From: Marsupella aquatica
Lineage: Eukaryota > Marchantiophyta
DNA length: 64,000 nucleotides
NCBI GenBank assembly: GCA_973895155.1
Contig: OZ316892.1
Location: 434,001 to 498,000, forward strand
Direction of reading: 5' to 3'
The notes below the pieces were generated by a model. The model was not told the origin of the DNA and searched no databases. It worked only from the letters and a program-made list of their open reading frames with translations. The position numbers and the translations under genes were made by a program. Position 1 is the first letter of the stretch. Each line of letters opens with the position of its first letter. This document shows positions 1 to 12,756 of the stretch, one piece after another.

Positions 1-1
1 G

Positions 2-2475
2 AAGAATGGCTTCTTCCGGAACACCTGCACCAACCCGCACATAGGAGAGATGATCGACTTCTTGCGGGTGACCATGCATTGTAACTTGCCGAGGGCAGAG
101 ATCGGCAAGGCACAGGTCTATCTGGCAGAAAGGCCAGACCCAAGCCGGGACTACAACGGGTACCTCCTCAACCAATTGAAGAAGATCTTAAAGGAGGAGC
201 AGCAGGTAATCGGCATGGGGAGCGTGTCGCGGCTTGGCTATCACATGCCGCTGTTGTGCCGGTATGCCAGAGGTCAGACTTTTGCCCCGGTACTTCCCCT
301 GCAGGTAAGGGCACCCGAGGAAGCTCCAACACCGAGGCCGTTGGCTGAGAAGCCTCCACCACCTGTTAGTCCTACGATCGAGCAGGTGTTTAGGCCCAGG
401 AAGGAAGACTTGCCGATGCAGCAACCAGGCATGCAAAGTCTGCTGAAACTACTGGAGAAAGAAAAGAAATCGGCATCGGGAACAACAACAACAACGGCAA
501 CGGCAACAATGCAGGACACTACTACAGAGGTAGGCCTACACCGGCTCACAAGAGAAAACCCCTTTGCTGGAGACAAGGAGAGAATCAGGCCGGAATCCAA
601 GCCAGGTGTTCGAATGTACGTGGGAACCTCAAGCTCCGAATCTGAGGCAGAATTGCCTGAAGCTCCTACCGACGAAGAGGAGAGGGAGAAGCCGGACGTC
701 CAAGAAGTAGAGGAGGCAGTGGAGGACTGCAGCCATGATAATTCCGGCTATGGGTCGGACCATCACGTTCCAGGAGTAAGGACCTGTGGCCGGTTTGTCC
801 CCACACTTCCAAGGGTAGTGCGAGGGGACCCCAACCAGCAGAGTAGCCCTGAGTCTCCCCCACCAGATGTTGCTCCCCCGAGCTTCGACGGCATAAAACA
901 GACGGTGCAGGAATTTCAGGAGCGAATCAAGCAGGAGGAAGAGGCCGCCCTGGCTAAGGAAAAGGATTTACCAGGAGGAGATTGGCCGGAGGACATCAGG
1001 CGGCTAGCCGAAAAAGGAAGCAAACCTCTAGCCACGATTGAAGAGATCCGCAGGACGGCGTGGGAGCAGAGGCCACGATGGGCGATGCCGATCACTTCTA
1101 CTTACTCCACCTACGCTAAGAATAGAGCCATGGAGTATGGTGAGATGTGTGGGGAACTTGCGCTCGGCATCTTTGGAGAGGAGTTGGAGGTAGGACCCTT
1201 TTTCCATAGGGAGCAGTTGGAGAAGCACCAATTAGAAGAAGCGGTGGCTTTAGAGAGAAGCAAGAAGGACGAGGTCATTCGGCGGCTTAGGAGGATGGGA
1301 GCCGAGATTGAAGATCTAAGGGCGGCCAAGAAAGCCCAAGATGAACTGCGGATTAAACGACATGAGCTGAACATCATGCAGGGGCAGTTGGACGCCGCGC
1401 AGGCTGATAATCAGAATATCAAGGATAAACTGACTCAGACGCAGGAAGAGTTGGCCGACACGATCAAAGAGAGGGAGAAGTGGAAGCAAGAGCTGAAGAA
1501 TACAGAGGAGGCCCACATAACAGCCAATAGCCGGGCCATGGCGGAGACCCAAAGAAAGGAATGGGCGTTGAAAGGGGAGCTCGAGAAAATCCGCGGAGCC
1601 CTTGAGCAGAAGGAGGTCGAGTTAGGGAAATCCTATCAAGGGATTATGGCGCTGCAGCAGGAGCTTGCGTCCCTGACGGCCAGCTTCAAGGCCGACCTAA
1701 GGGAGAAGGACGAGATGCTCGACAAACTTACGCCAAGATGAACCAGATGGAGTCTGTCATCATTGCAGAGCTCGACAAGGAGCTAAGAGCAACCCAGGAG
1801 GAGAGGGCTACCTTGAAGAAGGAATTGGAGGAAGCCCACAGGGAGCAGGAGGAGGCCAAAAACGAGCTGGAGGGGGCACGTAAGGACCTGGATGAAACCC
1901 AAGAGGAGTTGGAGGAAATCACGAGGAAGATGGAGAACCTACAGCGGCAGGCCGACAACCAAACAGAGCGGCTGAAGAAACAAGCCGCAGTATTTAAATG
2001 CTTAGCTGCAGCAGGTCCATCTCCCGTTGGGACAAACCAGTTACCAGGGGTGGTAATTGCCGAAGGACAAGCCGCGTCAACTGCACGAGTGCCGGAAGTA
2101 AGTGGGAAGGGGAAGGGACCAGCTCCCGAGCCACCAACGAAGAAGAAGCGGAAACCTCCAGGGTCAAGGAGTAATACGACTTCACAGGCCGTGGTGATCA
2201 AGGAGGTAGACCCAGCACCGACCCCAGACAGGGTCACGGCTAAGGATCCAACTACCCTAGGGGAAGGGGAGGCCGAAGCCGAGGGAGTGGCTGAAGCTGA
2301 AGCCGTGGGTATTGCCGAGGCCGGTGTCGAGGCTGAAGCCGAAGGTGGACCCAGTCAGGCCGATGGAGAGTTGACTCGGTCAAGGGCAGGTAATTTGTCA
2401 GTAGGCGGGCCAACGGCAGTGGCTGAGGAGGAAGTGTTGGGGGCGTCCATTGAGGATCCACCACCGGTGTCGTGA
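2..2475 (+). pseudogene. LTR-borne coiled-coil protein, partial and frameshifted
   Basis: This is the C-terminal two thirds of the family-A LTR protein. The frame is open from the window edge to a stop at 1739-1741. A one-base deletion near 1722, relative to the copies at 5497 and 41190, shifts the frame, and the reading continues from 1738 to the natural stop at 2475. Visible parts are the end of the globular domain (HIGEMIDFLRVTMHC), a Thr tract from ACA repeats, an acidic Ser/Pro linker, a long Glu/Lys/Gln-rich coiled coil (about 1140-1990), a basic KKKRKPPGSRS-type patch and an Ala/Glu repeat. No enzymatic motif is seen. It is not Gag or Pol, and its function is unknown. Confidence 0.8.
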
Positions 2476-2965
2476 CGGTGCAAGGGCGCCGTTCCTTTTA
2501 GGGAAGGCGGACGTGGAGGGAGGAGGCGTGAGTGGGCAGGGCGGGCGCGGATCTCCACGTTTAGGATTAGGATCAGAACCAGGAGCGGCCCTGACACTTA
2601 GCTTAGTGGGATTGCGGTCCCACTGGTAGGAGCAACACTTGTGCTCCTGCCTTGCTGTACGTAGGTAGATTCGGGCAAGTAGATTACTGTTAAGTAGATT
2701 AGGCTTACGATGCAAAGAATGGCGGATCCACTACCAGGATAAGTACCTGGGCAGCGGGGAGCTCAGGGCCTCTTCTTTAGCAAGTTTTTAGTTTGCACCA
2801 GCCGGGCTGGGATCAAGTAGTACGAGAAGCTCTCGGTTAGTCATACAGTGACCCTTGTGTATATTCATGTTTCCTCATGCCTAAGAGCTGAATAGAGTTG
2901 GCCTCACGGCTTAGTTCGCAGAACTTGTGTATGAGATGTACTGTTTGTATGGCAAGTGCATGGTA

Positions 2966-2986
2966 TGACTCAGTCAGAATGAGTCA
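2966..2986. promoter_or_regulatory. Inverted pair of TGA(C/G)TCA sites in LTR
   Basis: TGACTCA at 2966-2972 and its exact reverse complement TGAGTCA at 2980-2986 are separated by 7 bp. This heptamer is the GCN4/AP-1 type core bound by bZIP proteins, including plant ones. The pair recurs in every young family-A LTR (for example 42465-42485) and is degraded in the old A2 copy. A role as an LTR enhancer is inference; the same 21 bp could also fold as an RNA stem. Confidence 0.4.
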
Positions 2987-3284
2987 TTTTGCTATTTGTG
3001 TGTCGCATTAACTTGTGTGAAGAGTGCCCACATCAACAGAAGGAAGGAAAGTAAGCAGGGGAGTGAGAGTTGGATGTGTCGAGCTGAGAGAGGTCTTAGC
3101 GGCTTAACCAAGCCTATTGGGGATCATTCCGGCGGCGGAATCCAAACATACCTAACAGGAAGACAGGGGAAGACAAGGGAAGGCCTATATTAGGCCGGCT
3201 ACGTATCTCATGACCCGATGAAGGATCTGTCCAGTATATGTGTGTAAAATGTTAATAGTAGTAGTAGAAGGTTAGCAGCGTCCC

Positions 3285-6274
3285 ATGCCGCTAAGCCGCG
3301 GAAACGGCCTCGCCAAGCACGAAACCTGCGGGAATCGGCTTGAGCTGGGGGGTTTCTTGGGTTTAGGGAGCCATGGGACGCACCACAATCCCATCAAGGC
3401 CATTCCAACCAGGGATGACACCTGGAAAGGCTGGGCGGCAACCCTACCGGTGGAGGTGCAACTACATTTTGCACGGGAGGAGGATGCATGCTTTATGGCC
3501 ATGCAGACCAAGAGATACCAAGGCTTCATGGCCGGATCCGGCTTGGAGGCCTTTGTAAGATTACCATGGCTGAAGCCGGAGGTACCGGAGTCAGACCTAT
3601 TAGAATTTGTGGGGTCATGGGAACCCGAGACCAATTGCATGAGGATATATGGGAAGGATTTCTATCTTACTCCCAAGGTAATTGCCGAAGTGTTTGGCCT
3701 ACTGATAGGCAATAAGACCAAAGTTGATACCAGGAAGACCTTGCCTGACAAGGAGTTCCGGTCGTTCCCCGGGCCATCAACGAAGAATGGCTTCTTCTGG
3801 AACACCTGCACCAACCCGCACATAGGAGAGATGATCGACTTCTTGCGGGTGACCATGCATTGTAACTTGCCGAGGGCAGAGATCGGCAAGGCACAGGTCT
3901 ATCTGGCAGAAAGGCCAGACCCAAGCCGGGACTACAATGGGTACCTCCTCAACCAATTGAAGAAGATCTTAAAGTAGGAGCAGCAGGTAATCGGCATGGG
4001 GAGCGTGTCGCGGCTGGGCTATCACATGCCGCTGTTGTGCCGGTATGCCAGAGGTCAGACTTTTGCCCCGGTACTTCCCCTGCAGGTAAGGGCACCCGAG
4101 GAAGCTCCAACGCCGAGGCCGTTGGCTGAGAAGCCTCAACCACCTGTTAGTCCTACGATCGAGCAGGTGTTTAGGCCCAGGAAGGAAGACTTGCCGATGC
4201 AGCAACCAGGCATGCAGAGTCTGCTGAAACTACTGGAGAAAGAAAAGAAATCGGCATCGGCAACAACAACAGCAACGGCAACAATGCAGGACACTACTAC
4301 AGAGGTAGGCCTACACCGGCTCACAAGAGAAAACCCCTTTGCTGGAGACAAGGAGAGAATCAGGCCGGAATCCAAGCCAGGTGTTCGAATGTACGTGGGA
4401 ACCTCAAGCTCCGAATCTGAGGCAGAATTGCCTGAAGCTCCTACCGACGAAGAGGAGAGGGAGAAGCCGGACGTCCAAGAGGTAGAGGAGGCAGTGGAGG
4501 ACTGCAGCCATGATAATTCCGGCTATGGGTCGGACCATCACGTTCCAGGAGTAAGGACCTGTGGCTGGTTTGTCCCCACACTTCCAAGGGTAGTGCGAGG
4601 GGACCCCAACCAGCAGAGTAGCCCTGAGTCTCCCCCACCAGATGTTGCTCCCCCGAGCTTCGACGGCATAAAACAGACGGTGCAGGAATTTCAGGAGCGA
4701 ATCAAGCAGGAGGAGGAGGCCGCCCTGGCTAAGGAAAAGGATTTACCAGGAGGAGATTGGCCGGAGGACATCAGGCGGCTAGCCAAAAAAGGAAGCAAAC
4801 CTCTAGCCACGATTGAAGAGATCCGCAGGACGGCTTGGGAGCAGAGGCCGCGATGGGCGATGCCGATCACTTCTACTTACTCCACCTACGCTAAGAATAG
4901 AGCCATGGAGTATGGTGAGATGTGTGGGGAACTTGCGCTCGGCATCTTTGGAGAGGAGTTGGAAGTAGGACCCTTTTTCCATAGGGAGCAGTTGGAGAAG
5001 CACCAATTAGAAGAAGCGGTGGCTTTAGAGAGAAGCAAGAAGGACGAGGTCATTCGGCGGCTTAGGAGGATGGAACCCGAGATTGAAGATCTAAGGGCGG
5101 CCAAGAAAGCCCAAGATGAACTGCGGATTAAACGACATGAGCTGAACATCATGCAGGGGCAGTTGGACACCGCGCAGGCTGATAATCAGAATATCAAGGA
5201 TAAACTGACTCAGACGCAGGAAGAGTTGGCCGACACGATCAAAGAGAGGGAGAAGTGGAAGCAAGAGCTGAAGAATACAGAGGAGGCCCACATAACTGCC
5301 AACAGCCGGGCCATGGCGGAGACCCAAAGAAAGGAATGGGCGTTGAAAGGGGAGCTCGAGAAAATCCGCGGAGCCCTTGAGCAGAAGGAGGCCGAGTTAG
5401 GGAAATCCTATCAAGGGATTATGGCGCTGCAGCAGGAGCTTGCGTCCCTGACGGCCAGCTTCAAGGCCGACCTAAGGGAGAAGGACGAGATGCTCGAACA
5501 GACTTACGCCAAGATGAACCAGATGGAGTCTGTCATCATTGCAGAGCTCGACAAGGAGCTAAAAGCAACCCAGGAGGAGAGGACTACCTTGAAACAAGAA
5601 CGGGAGGAAGCCCAGAAGGAACTAGAGGAGGCACGCAAGGACCTGGATGAGACCCAGGAGGAGTTGGAGGAAATCACGAGGAAGATGGAGAACCTCCAGC
5701 GGCGGGCCGACAACCAAACAGAGCGGCTGAAGAAACAAGCCGCAGTATTTAGGTGCTTGTCTTCATCAGGCCCAACTCCAATTGGGGCAACCAAGTTACC
5801 AGGAGTGGTACTGGCCGAAGAAAAAGCCGCGCCAACTGCACCAGTGTCGGAGGTAAGTGGGAAGGGGAAGGGACCAGCTGCCGAACCAGAAAAGAAGAAA
5901 AAACGGAAACCTTCAGGGTCAAGGAGTAATCCGACTCCACAAGCCGTGGTGACCAAAGAGGTAGAACCAGCACCATCCTCCGACATGAATACGGCAATAG
6001 ATCCCGCTATGATCACAGGTAGGGATGGTGCGGCCCAAGCCGAACTACTCAGTAAGGAGGCCAGTATTCCAGATCCGCCTCTTGAGCAGGCCGGGGAGAC
6101 CGTAGCCGAGGCTGAGATTCTCGAGCCGATGCCGACGCCGATGGTGGACCCAGTCAGGCCGATGGAGAGTTGACTCAGTCAAGGGCAGGTAATCTGTCAG
6201 GGAATGAGCCTACGGCAGTGGCTGAGGAGGAAGCGTTGGGGGCGTCCATTAAGGATCCACCACCGGTGTCGTGA
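3285..6274 (+). pseudogene. Chimeric, broken LTR-protein ORF of unit 2
   Basis: The first frame (3285-3977) starts in the noncoding tail of unit 1. It crosses the unit junction at 3387/3388 in frame and enters the conserved globular domain (DDTWKGWAATLP, then KDFYLTPKVIAEVFGL). So 34 residues of new N-terminus have replaced the normal one. TAG at 3975-3977 stands where other copies read GAG. The same frame resumes at 3996 and stays open to 6173 through linker and coiled coil. An indel before about 6120 shifts the end, so this frame stops at 6171-6173 instead of the ancestral stop at 6272-6274. The product is unknown and the copy is probably non-functional. Confidence 0.75.
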
Positions 6275-7229
6275 CGGTGCAAGGGCGCCGTTCCTTTTAG
6301 GGAGGGCGGACGTGGAGGGAGGAGGCGTGAGTGGGCAGGGCGGGCGTGGAGGGAGGAGGCGTGAGTGGGCAGGGCGGGCAGGGCGGGCGCGGATCTCCAT
6401 GTTTAGGATTAGGATCAGAACCAGGAGCGGCCCTGACACTTAGCTTAGTGGGATTGCGGTCCCACTGGTAGGAGCAACACTTGTGCTCCTGCCTTGCTGT
6501 ACGTAGGTAGATTCGGGCAAGTAGATTACTGTTAAGTAGATTAGGCTTACGATGCAAAGAATGGCGGATCCACTACCAGGATAAGTACCTGGGCAGCGGG
6601 GAGCTCAGGGCCTCTTCTTTAGCAAGTTTTTAGTTTGCACCAGCCGGGCTGGGATCAAGTAGTACGAGAAGCTCTCGGTTAGTCATACAGTGACCCTTGT
6701 GTATATTCATGTTTCCTCATGCCTAAGAGCTGAATAGAGTTGGCCTCACGGCTTAGTTCGCAGAACTTGTGTATGAGATGTACTGTTTGTATGGCAAGTG
6801 CATGGTATGACTCAGTCAGAATGAGTCATTTTGCTATTTGTGTGTCGCATTAACTTGTGTGAAGAGTGCCCACATCAACAGAAGGAAGGAAAGTAAGCAG
6901 GGGAGTGAGAGTTGGATGTGTCGAGCTGAGAGAGGTCTTAGCGGCTTAACCAAGCCTATTGGGGATCATTCCGGCGGCGGAATCCAAACATACCTAACAG
7001 GAAGACAGGGGAAGACAAGGGAAGGCCTATATTAGGCCGGCTACGTATCTCATGACCCGATGAAGGATCTGTCCAGTATATGTGTGTAAAATGTTAATAG
7101 TAGTAGTAGAAGGTTAGCAGCGTCCCATGCCGCTAAGCCGCGGAAACGGCCTCGCCAAGCACGAAACCTGCGGGAATCGGCTTGAGCTGGGGGGTTTCTT
7201 GGGTTTAGGGAGCCATGGGACGCACCACA
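3388..7229 (+). repeat. Truncated family-A LTR, array unit 2 (3,842 bp)
   Basis: The unit begins with ATCCCATCAAGG, which lies about 848 bp into the full LTR (39081 in the intact copy), and ends at the normal LTR terminus CACCACA (7223-7229). The first ~0.85 kb of the LTR, with its TG terminus, TATA-like box and ORF start, is missing. Units 2 and 3 are almost identical over 3,842 bp (I found only a few differences, such as TTCTGG/TTCCGG and GTGCGAGG/GTGCAAGG). That points to very recent tandem duplication. Confidence 0.92.
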
Positions 7230-10116
7230 ATCCCATCAAGGCCATTCCAACCAGGGATGACACCTGGAAAGGCTGGGCGGCAACCCTACCGGTGGAGGTG
7301 CAACTACATTTTGCACGGGAGGAGGATGCATGCTTTATGGCCATGCAGACCAAGAGATACCAAGGCTTCATGGCCGGATCCGGCTTGGAGGCCTTTGTAA
7401 GATTACCATGGCTGAAGCCGGAGGTACCGGAGTCAGACCTATTAGAATTTGTGGGGTCATGGGAACCCGAGACCAATTGCATGAGGATATATGGGAAGGA
7501 TTTCTATCTTACTCCCAAGGTAATTGCCGAAGTGTTTGGCCTACTGATAGGCAATAAGACCAAAGTTGATACCAGGAAGACCTTGCCTGACAAGGAGTTC
7601 CGGTCGTTCCCCGGGCCATCAACGAAGAATGGCTTCTTCCGGAACACCTGCACCAACCCGCACATAGGAGAGATGATCGACTTCTTGCGGGTGACCATGC
7701 ATTGTAACTTGCCGAGGGCAGAGATCGGCAAGGCACAGGTCTATCTGGCAGAAAGGCCAGACCCAAGCCGGGACTACAATGGGTACCTCCTCAACCAATT
7801 GAAGAAGATCTTAAAGTAGGAGCAGCAGGTAATCGGCATGGGGAGCGTGTCGCGGCTGGGCTATCACATGCCGCTGTTGTGCCGGTATGCCAGAGGTCAG
7901 ACTTTTGCCCCGGTACTTCCCCTGCAGGTAAGGGCACCCGAGGAAGCTCCAACGCCGAGGCCGTTGGCTGAGAAGCCTCAACCACCTGTTAGTCCTACGA
8001 TCGAGCAGGTGTTTAGGCCCAGGAAGGAAGACTTGCCGATGCAGCAACCAGGCATGCAGAGTCTGCTGAAACTACTGGAGAAAGAAAAGAAATCGGCATC
8101 GGCAACAACAACAGCAACGGCAACAATGCAGGACACTACTACAGAGGTAGGCCTACACCGGCTCACAAGAGAAAACCCCTTTGCTGGAGACAAGGAGAGA
8201 ATCAGGCCGGAATCCAAGCCAGGTGTTCGAATGTACGTGGGAACCTCAAGCTCCGAATCTGAGGCAGAATTGCCTGAAGCTCCTACCGACGAAGAGGAGA
8301 GGGAGAAGCCGGACGTCCAAGAGGTAGAGGAGGCAGTGGAGGACTGCAGCCATGATAATTCCGGCTATGGGTCGGACCATCACGTTCCAGGAGTAAGGAC
8401 CTGTGGCTGGTTTGTCCCCACACTTCCAAGGGTAGTGCAAGGGGACCCCAACCAGCAGAGTAGCCCTGAGTCTCCCCCACCAGATGTTGCTCCCCCGAGC
8501 TTCGACGGCATAAAACAGACGGTGCAGGAATTTCAGGAGCGAATCAAGCAGGAGGAGGAGGCCGCCCTGGCTAAGGAAAAGGATTTACCAGGAGGAGATT
8601 GGCCGGAGGACATCAGGCGGCTAGCCAAAAAAGGAAGCAAACCTCTAGCCACGATTGAAGAGATCCGCAGGACGGCTTGGGAGCAGAGGCCGCGATGGGC
8701 GATGCCGATCACTTCTACTTACTCCACCTACGCTAAGAATAGAGCCATGGAGTATGGTGAGATGTGTGGGGAACTTGCGCTCGGCATCTTTGGAGAGGAG
8801 TTGGAAGTAGGACCCTTTTTCCATAGGGAGCAGTTGGAGAAGCACCAATTAGAAGAAGCGGTGGCTTTAGAGAGAAGCAAGAAGGACGAGGTCATTCGGC
8901 GGCTTAGGAGGATGGAACCCGAGATTGAAGATCTAAGGGCGGCCAAGAAAGCCCAAGATGAACTGCGGATTAAACGACATGAGCTGAACATCATGCAGGG
9001 GCAGTTGGACACCGCGCAGGCTGATAATCAGAATATCAAGGATAAACTGACTCAGACGCAGGAAGAGTTGGCCGACACGATCAAAGAGAGGGAGAAGTGG
9101 AAGCAAGAGCTGAAGAATACAGAGGAGGCCCACATAACTGCCAACAGCCGGGCCATGGCGGAGACCCAAAGAAAGGAATGGGCGTTGAAAGGGGAGCTCG
9201 AGAAAATCCGCGGAGCCCTTGAGCAGAAGGAGGCCGAGTTAGGGAAATCCTATCAAGGGATTATGGCGCTGCAGCAGGAGCTTGCGTCCCTGACGGCCAG
9301 CTTCAAGGCCGACCTAAGGGAGAAGGACGAGATGCTCGAACAGACTTACGCCAAGATGAACCAGATGGAGTCTGTCATCATTGCAGAGCTCGACAAGGAG
9401 CTAAAAGCAACCCAGGAGGAGAGGACTACCTTGAAACAAGAACGGGAGGAAGCCCAGAAGGAACTAGAGGAGGCACGCAAGGACCTGGATGAGACCCAGG
9501 AGGAGTTGGAGGAAATCACGAGGAAGATGGAGAACCTCCAGCGGCGGGCCGACAACCAAACAGAGCGGCTGAAGAAACAAGCCGCAGTATTTAGGTGCTT
9601 GTCTTCATCAGGCCCAACTCCAATTGGGGCAACCAAGTTACCAGGAGTGGTACTGGCCGAAGAAAAAGCCGCGCCAACTGCACCAGTGTCGGAGGTAAGT
9701 GGGAAGGGGAAGGGACCAGCTGCCGAACCAGAAAAGAAGAAAAAACGGAAACCTTCAGGGTCAAGGAGTAATCCGACTCCACAAGCCGTGGTGACCAAAG
9801 AGGTAGAACCAGCACCATCCTCCGACATGAATACGGCAATAGATCCCGCTATGATCACAGGTAGGGATGGTGCGGCCCAAGCCGAACTACTCAGTAAGGA
9901 GGCCAGTATTCCAGATCCGCCTCTTGAGCAGGCCGGGGAGACCGTAGCCGAGGCTGAGATTCTCGAGCCGATGCCGACGCCGATGGTGGACCCAGTCAGG
10001 CCGATGGAGAGTTGACTCAGTCAAGGGCAGGTAATCTGTCAGGGAATGAGCCTACGGCAGTGGCTGAGGAGGAAGCGTTGGGGGCGTCCATTAAGGATCC
10101 ACCACCGGTGTCGTGA
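7127..10116 (+). pseudogene. Chimeric, broken LTR-protein ORF of unit 3
   Basis: This copy has the same structure as unit 2, 3,842 bp downstream. A junction-spanning frame at 7127-7819 ends at TAG 7817-7819. The frame reopens at 7838 and runs to 10015, and the shifted tail precedes the ancestral stop at 10114-10116. The shared TAG and shared C-terminal frameshift show that units 2 and 3 were copied after both lesions arose. Confidence 0.75.
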
Positions 10117-11071
10117 CGGTGCAAGGGCGCCGTTCCTTTTAGGGAGGGCGGACGTGGAGGGAGGAGGCGTGAGTGGGCAGGGCGGGCGTGGAGGGAGGAG
10201 GCGTGAGTGGGCAGGGCGGGCAGGGCGGGCGCGGATCTCCATGTTTAGGATTAGGATCAGAACCAGGAGCGGCCCTGACACTTAGCTTAGTGGGATTGCG
10301 GTCCCACTGGTAGGAGCAACACTTGTGCTCCTGCCTTGCTGTACGTAGGTAGATTCGGGCAAGTAGATTACTGTTAAGTAGATTAGGCTTACGATGCAAA
10401 GAATGGCGGATCCACTACCAGGATAAGTACCTGGGCAGCGGGGAGCTCAGGGCCTCTTCTTTAGCAAGTTTTTAGTTTGCACCAGCCGGGCTGGGATCAA
10501 GTAGTACGAGAAGCTCTCGGTTAGTCATACAGTGACCCTTGTGTATATTCATGTTTCCTCATGCCTAAGAGCTGAATAGAGTTGGCCTCACGGCTTAGTT
10601 CGCAGAACTTGTGTATGAGATGTACTGTTTGTATGGCAAGTGCATGGTATGACTCAGTCAGAATGAGTCATTTTGCTATTTGTGTGTCGCATTAACTTGT
10701 GTGAAGAGTGCCCACATCAATAGAAGGAAGGAAAGTAAGCAGGGGAGTGAGAGTTGGATGTGTCGAGCTGAGAGAGGTCTTAGCGGCTTAACCAAGCCTA
10801 TTGGGGATCATTCCGGCGGCGGAATCCAAACATACCTAACAGGAAGACAGGGGAAGACAGGGGAAGGCCTATATTAGGCCGGCTACGTATCTCATGACCT
10901 GATGAAGGATCTGTCCAGTATATGTGTGTAAAATGTTAATAGTAGTAGTAGAAGGTTAGCAGCGTCCCATGCCGCTAAGCCGCGGAAACGGCCTCGCCAA
11001 GCACGAAACCTGCGGGAATCGGCTTGAGCTGGGGGGTTTCTTGGGTTTAGGGAGCCATGGGACGCACCACA
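7230..11071 (+). repeat. Truncated family-A LTR, array unit 3 (last unit)
   Basis: This is the third and last head-to-tail unit, starting at the same internal LTR point as unit 2 and ending with CACCACA at 11065-11071. Beyond it comes TAGAGAGAGAAG, unlike either a new unit or the primer-binding site. The array therefore ends exactly at an LTR 3' terminus, as expected if the outer edge is a real integration boundary. Confidence 0.92.
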
Positions 11072-11789
11072 TAGAGAGAGAAGACTCCGGGCCTAATATA
11101 TACTTATGTCTACCCGAATTTTACTGGGACATATGAGCTTTGGGATGCCATTGCAAAGCAGAATTTTGTAGCAGTGGAAGGAATCAACATAGATAGCAGT
11201 GGAAGGTTGCAGTGGAGCTAGCATGGTACAGGGAAGGAAATGCAGGCATTGTGCGAGAAAGTGCAATGGCTAGTTCTATGGGATTTCCTTCTCCAATCCA
11301 TGACAGTGCTGACGACACGCACAACTGCTACAATCAGTGCGCGTCCAGGATGCTCCATCGCATCACGTCAGGGAACTCAACATTCTAGACATTCGAAAAC
11401 TGCATTCACATTTCTCTGCAAAGGGAACTCAACATTGTAGACATTCAAAAACTGGTGCAAAACTCAGGCACTTAGAGAGAGAGGGACAGAGAGAGAGCGA
11501 GAAAGAGAGAGCAAATAGTCTCTTAGCAATCGGAGCTTCTCTGTCATTGCCATAAGCATAGCAGACACTAAGCAACAGAACAAGAAGGCAACATTGGATT
11601 CATGGACTGACAGCACATTGGTAGCACATTGGCAAAAGCAAAGCAGAAATGCAGAATGAACAAATGGCCAGAAGGGGAAGAAGCACAAAATTGCACAACT
11701 GACCTTCTCGCACCTCAGCCCAAACTCGCTCCCACAGATATAAGTTCTCGCAACTCCTTGATGGAACCTCCTGTAGGTTCTCGCCGATC

Positions 11790-11970
11790 GCAACTCCTCA
11801 CCCACAGCTTCTTGCCGATTGTAGCTTGCTGCTGATTACAACTCGTCGCTGATTTGCAGCTCGTCCTCCGCTCCTCACCCGCAGCTTATTGCCGATTGTA
11901 GGTCATCCTCCGCTCCTCACCTGTAGCTTATTGCCGATTGCAGCTCATCCTCCGCTCCTCACCCGCAACA
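11790..11970. repeat. 42-bp minisatellite
   Basis: CTCCTCACCC starts at 11871, 11913 and 11955 (period 42), with an earlier degenerate copy at 11794. Each unit carries a GCTTATTGCCGATTG core. No coding sense is evident. Confidence 0.75.
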
Positions 11971-12514
11971 ATGACAAATGTAAAGAAGCTATTGCCTTGA
12001 CCCTGCGCAGGGCACTCCAAAGAAGCGCAGGGCATTCAAAAGAAAGTGTGGAAGCTCCCAAGTCCTACCGAGGTGCTCCGCCGACCGCGCGCAACAAGCT
12101 CAAAAACAATTGCAGCCTGAATGGCTTCGGGTCGGAGCTCCTCCTCTAAACCTTGCAAATGGTCACTAAAACAATGCCACGTCCAACGCTTCACTCAAAC
12201 AATGCCTCACCCAATGCTTTGAAGGGTGTCGAAGCTTGGTGGAATGGAGCACAACGCTGCGCAACCCTAAGCCCTTGCAATGTGCACACAAAGGCATGCC
12301 AAGAAATGAGCACATCGAGCATTGCCCTCTCGATGTTTTTTCAGGAAAAAGGGCTCCTGTTGGTACGCAAGAACACTTAGTGGGAAAAACCTAATGCTGG
12401 ACCCCTAAACCCCGTAAAGGTAAGGTATTCTGTTGGATGGGGATGGGGATGGTGGATATTGTGGGTCATTAATTAGGGTTATATTCTGACAATATCTCTC
12501 ACATGTCTGGACCC

Positions 12515-12695
12515 CCCATAAGGCCCTAGGGAAGTTGAGACTAGGTTAATAACAATGTAAACCCCCCCCATAAGGCCCTAGGGAAATACCGACTATATAG
12601 GTTAATAACAAGGTCCGGACGCCCCCATAAGGCCCTAAGTAGGGAAGGCAAGGTTAATAACTCATAATGTCACGACCCCCCCATAAGGTCATGGC
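12515..12695. repeat. Degenerate repeats around CCCCCATAAGGCCCTA
   Basis: Four imperfect copies of the core CCCCCCATAAGGCCCTAGGG lie at about 12520, 12562, 12621 and 12676. They are separated by AGGTTAATAAC-type spacers of variable length. The irregular spacing distinguishes them from a simple satellite. Function unknown. Confidence 0.7.
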
Positions 12696-12756
12696 TGTTT
12701 GTGTAGGTGCCAACAAGAATGTTAAGGACCAATGTTATATATAAAAAATGATGCTA

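Larger units (their letters stand above)
1..3387 (+). repeat. Truncated family-A LTR, array unit 1 (cut by window start)
   Basis: This is the 3' part of a family-A LTR. It aligns with the full LTR at 49111-53767 from mid-reading-frame to the LTR end (CACCACA at 3381-3387). The next base begins another copy at mid-LTR sequence, not a primer-binding site, so it is a head-to-tail unit. It matches the full LTRs at 38234, 49111 and 59992 more closely in the reading-frame C-terminus than it matches units 2 and 3. The noncoding tail (about 2476-3387) keeps the bZIP-like dyad, the twin hairpins (GGCTT/AAGCC, then 3126-3141) and the GGCCTA-TAT-TAGGCC palindrome at 3182-3196. Confidence 0.9.

Noticed and set aside
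11473-11512. GA-rich tract as a regulatory GAGA element
   Set aside because: It is a simple microsatellite-like run with no gene or LTR start next to it.
12153-12380. Small open frames between 11240 and 12380
   Set aside because: Short, repeat-derived or low-complexity, with no recognisable domain and no conserved counterpart in the window.
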